Source: an uncultured Eubacteriales bacterium
Lineage (GTDB): Bacteria > Bacillota > Clostridia > Christensenellales > Aristaeellaceae
NCBI GenBank assembly: GCA_900548125.1
Contig: URJN01000022.1
Location: forward strand, 1 to 13,731
Direction: 5' to 3'
Length of the DNA stretch: 13,731 bases
Part shown: positions 1-8,500 of the stretch, piece by piece
Numbering within the stretch: position 1 is the first letter of the stretch
Layout: every line of letters begins with the position of its first letter
Notes under the pieces: generated by a model
Told to the model about the DNA's origin: nothing
The model's input: the letters and a program-made list of their open reading frames with translations, nothing else
Databases searched by the model: none
Program-made: the position numbers and the translations under genes

Positions 1-1
1 G

Positions 2-1246
2 GCAAGGCGCTATATCACGCAATTCCCGGATTGGGAAAAGGCGTTTGAAACGATTCTGGATTTACCCTATGGCGAGCAGAAAAAGCTGGTGGTCATTGAC
101 GAGTTTCCGTACATGTGCAAGGGAAATCCAAGCATCCCGTCCATTCTGCAAAATCTGTGGGACGCGCAGCTCAAGGACAGCAACGTTATGCTGATTCTGT
201 GCGGCAGCGCGATGAGCTTCATCGAAAAGGAGCTGCTTGCCGAAAAGAACCCGCTGTATGGGCGCGCAACCGGCATATACAGGATGCGGGAGATGGGCTT
301 TTATGACGCGATGAAGTTTTTCCCCGATTATTCGGATGAGGATAAGGTCTTGACCTACTCGATTCTTGGTGGAATCCCGCATTATCTGTGCCAGTGGAAT
401 CCAGAGCTGTCGGTGGGGGATAACATCAAACGCTATATTCTGACCAAGGGCAGCATCCTGTACAGCGAGGTGGAGTTTCTGCTTCATCAGGAACTGCGGG
501 AAACGCCCATCTATAATTCCATCATTGAAGCGGTCGCGTTGGGCAGTACAAGGCTGAATGAGATCAGTCAGAAATCGCTGATGGAGAATAACGCAAAAAC
601 AAGCGTATATCTGAAAAATCTGATGGAGCTTGGCATTGTGGAAAGAGAGTTTTCCATAGATGCTCAGCTCAAGGAAAAGGCGAATATGAGCCGTGGAACG
701 TATCGGTTGACGGACAACTTTTTTCGATTCTGGTATGCGTTTGGTTTTGCCAACTATTCGCAGCTTGAGGACGGAGATGTGAACGGCGTTTATGAATACA
801 GCGTAAAGCCGATGCTTCATCAGTTTGCGTCCATGCCGTTTGAAACGATCTGTCAGCAGTTTGTCCGTGAAATGCAAAGGGACAATGCGCTGCCATTCCG
901 ATTTGAAAAAATGGGAAGATGGATGGGAAAAACGACGGTGCGGGATGAAAAAGCGGAGAGTGGGCTGCGCATCGCGGAAACGGAAATTGATCTGCTTGCC
1001 ATCGGGAAAGGAGCAAAGGAGTATCTGGTCGGCGAATGCAAGTTTAAGGGACATCCGTTTACCTACTCGGAATATCTGGATACGCTGGTAAAACTGTCGC
1101 CGCTGAAAAAAGAAGCAACATTCTATTATGCGCTGTTTTCAGAGAGCGGATTTGATGAACGGATTGAAACGGAAGCGCATGGAGGAAATGTGCGGCTTTA
1201 TCCGCTGCACACAATCGTGAATTACAAATCAGGCGGGATGGGATGA
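2..1246 (+). CDS. Archaeal-type AAA ATPase with C-terminal DUF234 nuclease-like domain, 5'-truncated by window edge
   Basis: The reading frame is open from the first bases, so the N-terminus, including the Walker A loop, lies outside the window. Counting from the codon at nt 2, a Walker B motif LVVIDEF is at residues 29-35 (Asp33, Glu34). An AAA lid-like region follows, then a winged-helix-like segment (near YNSIIEAVALGSTRLNEISQ), then a C-terminal DUF234-type domain. That domain has a PD-(D/E)XK-like signature: the Glu in FETICQQF, Asp330 in ETEID, and Glu345/Lys347 in GECKFK. The family (COG1672-like) is cytoplasmic and of poorly known role, often found in accessory regions and suspected to act in defence or toxin-antitoxin systems. 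It ends 6 nt before the next gene, so the two are probably cotranscribed. An internal GTG at nt 89 falls inside Walker B and is not a credible start. Family assignment is firm; function is inference. Confidence 0.9.
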   Translation, partial: ARRYITQFPDWEKAFETILDLPYGEQKKLVVIDEFPYMCKGNPSIPSILQNLWDAQLKDSNVMLILCGSAMSFIEKELLAEKNPLYGRATGIYRMREMGFYDAMKFFPDYSDEDKVLTYSILGGIPHYLCQWNPELSVGDNIKRYILTKGSILYSEVEFLLHQELRETPIYNSIIEAVALGSTRLNEISQKSLMENNAKTSVYLKNLMELGIVEREFSIDAQLKEKANMSRGTYRLTDNFFRFWYAFGFANYSQLEDGDVNGVYEYSVKPMLHQFASMPFETICQQFVREMQRDNALPFRFEKMGRWMGKTTVRDEKAESGLRIAETEIDLLAIGKGAKEYLVGECKFKGHPFTYSEYLDTLVKLSPLKKEATFYYALFSESGFDERIETEAHGGNVRLYPLHTIVNYKSGGMG

Positions 1247-1252
1247 ATAGAT

Positions 1253-1672
1253 ATGAATGATGGAGAAATGCTCGGTAAGGTCAACTCCTCCATGTATCAT
1301 CAATGCCAAAAGCGCGGATATGCGACGCCCGTTGACGTGATGATGGATATCGGTATTTTGCCCAAACAGCAATATGAAAACTGGCGCTTTGGGAGGATTC
1401 CGTATCTGGAAGCAGTCTGCACGGTGAATCTTCGGAAATTATCGGTAATGATGCACCAGATGCGCGTCTATGCGCAGAAAGCAGGACTGAAACCGTCATT
1501 CTGCTATTACAAACAGTGGAATACGGGAAAGAAGAACGGACAGGGGCATAAAACCGTAATTCCACTTCGATTCAGTAAAAGCGGGAATGCAGAAATTGAA
1601 AGATGGTACTCGACGCATTTTGTTGACGAAAATCGAATCAAAGAGTTAAAGGAAAAGCAGAAAAGCGAATAA
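1253..1672 (+). CDS. Conserved-looking hypothetical protein (139 aa), partner of the upstream ATPase
   Basis: I do not recognise a named domain. The protein is soluble, with no signal peptide or membrane segment. It is rich in aromatic and basic residues, with the segments WRFGRIPYLEAV (about residues 43-54) and, further on, a cluster of Tyr, Trp, Lys and His (YYKQW through GQGHKTVIPLRFSKSG), then WYSTHFVD and a charged C-terminal helix. Such a basic aromatic pattern would fit nucleic-acid binding, but that is a guess. The ATG lies 6 nt after the ATPase stop and has only a weak purine-rich ribosome-binding site, consistent with translational coupling. A strong terminator begins 6 nt after its stop codon, so this gene closes the left-hand transcription unit. 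It is confidently a gene; its role is unknown. Confidence 0.75.
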   Translation: MNDGEMLGKVNSSMYHQCQKRGYATPVDVMMDIGILPKQQYENWRFGRIPYLEAVCTVNLRKLSVMMHQMRVYAQKAGLKPSFCYYKQWNTGKKNGQGHKTVIPLRFSKSGNAEIERWYSTHFVDENRIKELKEKQKSE

Positions 1673-1677
1673 CTGCG

Positions 1678-1709
1678 GGACAGCTTGAAAAAGGCTGTCC
1701 TTATTTTGT
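1678..1709 (+). terminator. Intrinsic terminator after the ATPase/139-aa pair
   Basis: A perfect 7-bp stem, GGACAGC (1678-1684) with GCTGTCC (1694-1700), encloses a 9-nt loop and is followed by the T-rich tail TTATTTTGT. It sits just after the stop of the 139-aa gene and ends about 15 nt before the sortase start. It therefore separates the left pair from the conjugation operon, though it could also act as a leaky attenuator because no clear promoter lies between it and the sortase. Confidence 0.7.
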
Positions 1710-1723
1710 ATCGGGGAGTGTAT

Positions 1724-2577
1724 ATGAAAAACAATAAAAAGCAAGGGAGATGCCCGTTTTCCCCGCTTACCCTTCTGGCGGCGCTGCTGCTCATCGGAGG
1801 GATGCTCGCCATCATCCTGCCCGTGCTGAAATGGGACGCGGAGGTGAGCGCGGAAGCGGGCGAATATGAGCAGCTTCGGGAGCAGCATCAGCAGGCAGAA
1901 GCATGTGAAACCGTGGAAGAAGAAACGCTGAATCAGCACATTGTGCCGCCGATTTCGCTGGCGGAAGAAGGATTGCCCGTTCAGCAGTCTGAAAGCGCAG
2001 TCGGCGAACAGGCTATGGTGGACTTGTCCGCGTATCTGGCGCAAAATCACGACTTTGTTGCGTGGCTGCGGATTCCGGGGACGAACGTGGATTATCCCGT
2101 CGTGCAGACGGATGATCCTGATTATTACCTGAACCATACGTTCAGCGGAAAACAGAGCGTGGTCGGAACGCTGTTTTCGCTGGCGGATGCGGATTATCAA
2201 GCGCCGGGGCGGAACATCGCCATCTACGGGCATCACCTGCGCAGCAGCGGCGAGAAGATGTTCACGCGCTCATGCGGTACAAGAACCCGGATTTTTACGA
2301 GGACAACCAAACCATCGTGCTGGACAGCCTGTACCGCCACAGCGAATATACGATTTTTGCGGTCGTGAACATGAAGGCCGGCGACTGGGAGCCGTCGAGA
2401 ACGACGTTTTCCGGGGACGCGGCGTTCATGGCGTTTGTCAATCGGGCAAATTCGGAATCCCTGTATGATACGGGCGTGGAGGTCGGCGCGGACGACTCCA
2501 TTCTGACCCTGATTACCTGTGACAGAAGCTATGCGGGCAAGGAAGGACGGCTGGTGATTCTGGCGGTGGAGCGCTGA
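1724..2577 (+). pseudogene. srtB: Class B sortase, disrupted by a one-base frameshift near nt 2264-2268
   Basis: Sortases cleave a sorting motif in secreted proteins and join them covalently to the cell wall; the likely client is the giant protein encoded 11 nt downstream. ATG 1724 is chosen because GGGGAG (1713-1718) sits 5 nt before it. An N-terminal membrane anchor (about residues 15-37) is followed by a charged linker and the sortase domain. The catalytic His is in IYGHH (His170, nt 2231). The frame then shifts from codon phase 2 to phase 1 between GEKMFT and ALMRYKNPDF. The catalytic Cys in TLITC (nt 2518) and Arg in EGRLVIL (nt 2548) are in the second frame. One extra base in the ACGCGCTC stretch restores an uninterrupted protein of 284 aa, a normal length for the family. 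As read, the first frame ends at about nt 2368 without Cys and Arg and would be inactive. This is either a real mutation or a sequencing/assembly error. Confidence 0.88.
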
Positions 2578-2588
2578 AAGGAAGGAAC

Positions 2589-5500
2589 ATGACAAAAAGA
2601 ATTTGGGCAGGGCTGCTTGCGCTGGGCATGGCGCTGACGGCGCTGCCTTTTGGCATTTACGCGGAAGAAACGGCGTGGGAGGAAGAAGCCAATGCGAGCG
2701 AAGAAACACTGGATGGCGGGCTGGATGAATCGGCAGAAGAATTTGCGGACGGTCTGCCGGACTACATCCCCGAACCGGAGACGGATGTGGTGGACGGCGC
2801 GGCAGACGACGAATCTGCCGACGAGCTTTCAGCGCAGGAAGAAAGCCTGACGGAGGAAGAAACAACGCCGGATTTGCCGGATTTCATCCCGGAGGAAGAA
2901 CCGCCTGTTTTGGAGGAAGAAGAACCACAGGATGTGCAGGCAGGCGTTTTCGTTCGGGTCATGCCGAACACGCGCGTCTATCTGGACATCGACGAAACGG
3001 CGGGCGACGACGATGACGGCGAGCTGTACGACGGAAACTTTGTCAATGAAGCCAACGTGTATGTGGAAGAGGCGCGGCAGGATGCGCAGGGGCGAACGTG
3101 GCTGCTGGTGCGCTATCTGTATGGCGCGGAAGAACCGAACGGAGAGATGGCGTGGACGGATACGGCGACGGTTTGGGTGCTGGCGGAGGAAACTCAGCCG
3201 TCCGACGCGGCGGATTATGACGTGACGGATTACGCCTTTCCATATCCGCCGGTGGAGCTGTACGCGGCGGATACCCCGCCGAGGCTGCAAACGCTCAGCG
3301 GCAATACGGGCGAGTTTTACGCAGGACAGACAGTATACGCCTATTCTGTGCATGACGATGTACAGATTGCGTCGCTCAAGAATTACGGCGCGATTTATGC
3401 AACCCAGCACTACATCAACGAGCATGTGGTCTACTGTCTTGAGCATACGATGAACAGCCCCGGCATCCGAAACAACTCGGATGGTCCGTATAAAGTCGTC
3501 GATCTGGCGCAGTATGAACAGACAGCGGGCTATTCCGGTATCATATACAGCGAAAAGACGATGCACGCCATCGGCTGGGTGCTGCGGCACACGTTTCCTT
3601 TCATGGGGCTTGACCGCTACGAGGATGAATGTCTGGAATGGTCAAGAGTGGCGGGACAGTTTGCAATCCGGGAAGTCATCAAGCAACTGGAAGGCGCGCA
3701 GTACGTCCGCGATTACTGGCACATGGACGAGTTCTACCGTGCGACGGGACAAGCGCCGAAGGAATATCTCGAATATGCGCGCTGGCTGGCGGCAAATGCT
3801 CTGACCTATGCGCAAATGACGGGCGAAATTACGGTGTCAAACGTATCCGTGTCCGTCGTCAACGGCGTATGCACCGGCACGGCGACGCTGACCACAGACG
3901 CGCCGCGTATCCGCATCCGCCGTTCAGTCGGAACGATTACCGGCTACACGGGCGGCGAGGACAGCACCTACGTCTATCTGAACAGCGGCGATACCATTAC
4001 CGTTTCCCAAGCAGGAAGCGGTTTTTCTTTTACTGCGGAATCCGTTTCGACGGAAGATCAGGAATCCAATTTTCTGGTCGCCGTGCCGGATGAGGGTATC
4101 CAGAAGGTCATCATCCCGCAGAGGGGATCGCCGTATCCGCTCAAGTCTACGGAAATCCGCTTTGATATGCCGAACGGCGCGCTGATCGTGACCAAGACGG
4201 ATGCGGAAAACGGCGCGGCGTTGGCTGGCGCGACGTTCGAGCTGACGAACGCTTCCGGCGCGGTCATGGCGACGCAGACCACGGGCGCGGACGGCACGGT
4301 GCGCTTTGATAACCTTCCGGCAGGAAACTATACGGTGCGAGAAGTCGGCGCGCCGACGGGCTATCTCGTCGCCGTGCCGGATAGTCAAAGCGTGACCGTT
4401 ACGGCAGGCGGAACGGCGGGCGCGGCGTTTGCGGATGAACGGATTCGAGGCAAAATCCGTATCGCCAAGACGGACAGCCTGACAAAAGAGCCATTGGCAG
4501 GCGCGGAGTTCACCGTCGCGCGCACGGACGGAACGGGAACGCCCATCGTGCTGACCACCGACGCAAACGGCTATGCCGAAACGGGCTGGCTGGATTATGG
4601 GCGGTATCGCGTGACGGAGAGCAAAGTTCCTACGCATTACGAAACCAGCGGCTTTTCAACCGAAATCGACTGCACGGAAAACGGAAAGACATATATCATC
4701 GAGGTCGAAAACGAGCCGACAAAGGGCTATATCCGAGTGGTAAAAACCGATGCGCTGGACGGTGTGCCGATTGCAGGCGTTCAGTTTGACATCTACGATG
4801 CTTCCGGCAATCCTGCGGGCGGCATGACGACGGACGAAACAGGCTTTGCCCTGTCATCACCGCTGCACAAGGGCAGATATACCGTGCGCGAACATGACAA
4901 TCCGACGGGATATATTGCCGAGCTGGTCGAAATGCAGGCGGAAGTGCGGTCGGACGAAACGACGGATTTGAGCGCTACGAACCAGCCGATTCAGGGGCGG
5001 ATTCAAATTATCAAGTGGGATCAGCTCACGAAAGAAGCGCTGGCAGGCGCGGAGTTTACCATCACCAGAATCAGCGGCTTGCCCTCTCATGGCGGCAGTC
5101 AGGACGGCGAAGTGGTGGCGGTGATGACGACGGACGCGGAAGGCAAAGTAATTTCGCCGATGCTGACGTATGGCACATACCGCGTGGCTGAAACCAAGGT
5201 GCCGGAGCATTTTGCAGATCACTCATTTTCCGTGGATGTGACCATCGACAGGGAGAACATGCAGACCTATACCGTCGAAGCGGAAAACGAGCCGACGAAG
5301 GGCTGGATTCGGCTGGTCAAAACGGACAGGCTGACCGGCAACCCCATCGAGGGCGTGGTGTTCGATATCTACGAAAACGATGAGTACGGCGGCGAGCTTG
5401 TCGCCAGCATGACGACGGAAAAGGACGGCGCGGCGGTTTCCCCGCCTTTGCGCAAGGGCAGATATATCGTGCGCGAACGCGGCGCGACAGAGGGCTATGT

Positions 5501-8500
5501 CATGGAAGAAATTGCGCTGGACGCGACGGTGCGTTCGGACGAAACGACCCAGCTTCGCGCGACGAATCAGCCCGTCATGGTGAAGCTCAAGCTCTATAAG
5601 CGGGACGGCGACGAGTACGGCGGCGACGACCCGAACAGCAGACGGCTCGACGAACTGCCCCAGCCCGCGAACATCGACGCGCCAAGCGCGCGCGGCGACG
5701 GCGAGCTGACGGGCGCGGTTTTCCGCATGCTGGCGGGCGCGGAGATCAGGGACAGACAGGGCAACGTATTGTTCAAAAAGGGCGATACGGTTGTGGATGC
5801 GCTGACGACGGCGGGCGACGATGCGAGCGCCGCAACGGGCGAGCTGTGGCCGGGGCTGTATGAAATCGTCGAGGCGTTCCCGCCTGTCGGGTATGAACCC
5901 AGCGACGCGCACTTTTTTGTGGATGCGCGGGGCGCGGCGAGCCAGTCCGAAACGGCAGTCGTGACGTATGAGGGATTGAAGCTCAACATCATCAGGCAGG
6001 GCATGTACGCCATCGTGAAATTCCTCGGCGACAACGAGATTCACGACGATGCAGGCTTGATTGAAACGCCGGAGGAGGGCGCGGAGTTTGAGCTGTACCT
6101 CAAAAAAGCCGGAAGCTACGGCAATGCGCGGGCGTTTGAGCGGGATTATCTCGTGACCAACAGGTACGGCTATGCCAAAACCAAGCTGCTTCCGTATGGC
6201 TTGTACGTCCTGAAGCAGGTGAAGGGCAAAGCGGGACATGCGCTCAAAAGCCCCGTGGAAATCTTCATTCGCGGCGACGAGGACGTTGCCAACCCGCCGA
6301 TTTTGACGATCAACAATCAGGCGATTCGGTATCGGCTCAAGCTCATCAAGACGGATGCAAAAACGGGCAAAACCGTCAGGCTGGCGAACACGGCGTTCAA
6401 GCTGCTGGACAGCGACGGAAACGTGGTGACGCAGACGGTGAGCTACCCGACGCGCAGGGAAATCGACACCTTCTACACCGATGAAAACGGCGAGGTGACG
6501 CTGCCGGAAACGGTGACGCGCGGCATGTATTTCATTGAAGAAGTGCAAGCGCCGCAGGGGTACCTCATCCGCACGGAACGGCTCGGCGTGTTTGTGGGTG
6601 AAACGGGCGATGCGCCCGGCGAAGCGTATGCGCTGGACATTGAAATCCCGAATGAACCCGTCATGGGCAGGGCGATGGTCGAAAAGAAGGGCTTGAAGTT
6701 TGTGCGTCTGGAGGAGCAGGCGGACGCTTTCGGCAACATCGTGCATCAGCCTGTGTATGAGGAAGGATATCTTGCGGGCGCGGTCTTTGAGCTGCGCGCG
6801 GCGGAGGATATCATCGGAAAAGACGGGACGGTCTGGTTTCATGCGGGCGACGTGGCGGACGCAATTACGACGACGGAAGCGGGAAAGGATGCGTCAAAGG
6901 AGCTTCCGCTGGGAAGGTATGAGCTGGTCGAAGTGAGCGCGCCGGAGGGATATCTGCTGGATGGCGCGCCGCATGAGGTCGAGCTGCGCTATGAAAATGA
7001 CCATACGGCGGTGGTCGAAACGAACGTGACGCTCGGCAACGACTATCTGTCCGCGGGAATCACGCTGGAGAAGGAAAAGGAGGATCTGGAAATCATCATG
7101 GATGGCGATCATGTGCGGCAGGAGATTGTGAATATCCCCGGCGAGGGCTTTGTGTTCGGCTTGTTTGCCGATGAAGAACTGCGCGTCGGCGACGTGACGC
7201 TGACGGCGGATACGCTTGTGGCGACGGGCGCGACGGACGCGGCGGGCAGGCTGGCATTTGTCGGAAACTTCCCGCATGGCGCGTATTACGTCAAAGAGCT
7301 TTACGCGCCGGACGGCTGGACGCTCAATCCGGCGAAGTTTGCCGTGACGCTTGAGCCGGAAGTGCAGAGCGGCGGCGTGATTCGCGTGAGCCTGCCTGAA
7401 ATTGTGCATGACGAGCTGATTTATACCCGCGTGACGCTGACCAAGACGGACATCACCGGGCAAAAGACGCTGCCGGGCGCGACCATCGAGGTCAAAGACG
7501 AACAGGGAAAGGTAATTTATCGCGAAACGACCGATGCGAACGGACAGCTCCCGCAGATTCCCGTCGCGCCGGGAACGTACACGTTCAAAGAGGTATATGC
7601 CCCGGACGGTTATGCGCTGAATGAAGCGGAGATGCGGTTTACCGTCGATGCGGATGGAAACGTCACGGGTGACACGACGATTCGCGACGACTATACACGC
7701 TTTTCGCTGCGCAAGGTGGATGAAAGCGGCAAGCCACTTTCGGGCGTGATGTTCGGGCTGAAAAAGGCGGACGGGATGCTGATGATGACCGCCAAAACAG
7801 ACGCAAAGGGCATGGCAACGTTTGAAAAAGTGCCGTTCGGAACGTATACGCTCGTTGAAACGCGGGCGCTCCCCGGCTATCTCAAGGCGGATACGGAAAT
7901 CAGGCTCACGGTGGACGGCACGTTCGTCAACCCGAAAGAGCCGATTGCGACCGTCGTCAACGAGCGTCAGAAGATTCGCGGCTTGAAAGTCGATACGGCG
8001 GGGCAGCTGCTGACGGGCGCGGCGTTCAGCCTGATCAACGTCGATACGGGTGAAATTGTGGATGTGGCGGCAAGCGACGAAAAGGGCGAGTTCTATCTGA
8101 CGGGTTTTGGTTACGGCGACTGGATTATCCGTGAAACCGTTGTGCCGGAGGGCTTTAACCGCGTGGAGGACGTGTTGATTCATGTGGACGAGGACTGGAA
8201 AGCGCCGAACACGCTGCTGTTTACGGATATTCCGAATCATTACGAGTTCGTCAAGGTGGATGAGGACGGATGCCCGATGGAGGGTGTGAAGTTTGCGCTG
8301 GAAGATGAGGATGGAAATGTGCTGCGCGAGCTGGCGTCCGGCGAGGATGGCATTGTCCACGCGGACGACCTCAAGCCCGGCGTGTACGTCATCCGCGAAA
8401 TCGAAACGCAGGCTGGCTATCGCCTGACGGAGGAAACCATCCGCGTGGTGATCGACGAAAACTATATCGCGCCGGATGAGCTGTTCAGACTCGTCAATTT

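Noticed and set aside
62..1054. 330-codon minus-strand open frame opposite the AAA ATPase
   Set aside because: It shadows a plus-strand gene with clear Walker B and nuclease motifs and shows no domain of its own.
1685..1723. TTG 1685 as the start of the sortase
   Set aside because: It lies in the loop of the terminator hairpin with no ribosome-binding site, while ATG 1724 has GGGGAG 5 nt upstream.
2255..2280. Programmed -1 frameshifting in the sortase
   Set aside because: The direction is compatible, but there is no X-XXY-YYZ slippery heptamer, no internal Shine-Dalgarno at the right spacing and no obvious downstream pseudoknot. Sortases are not known to use recoding.
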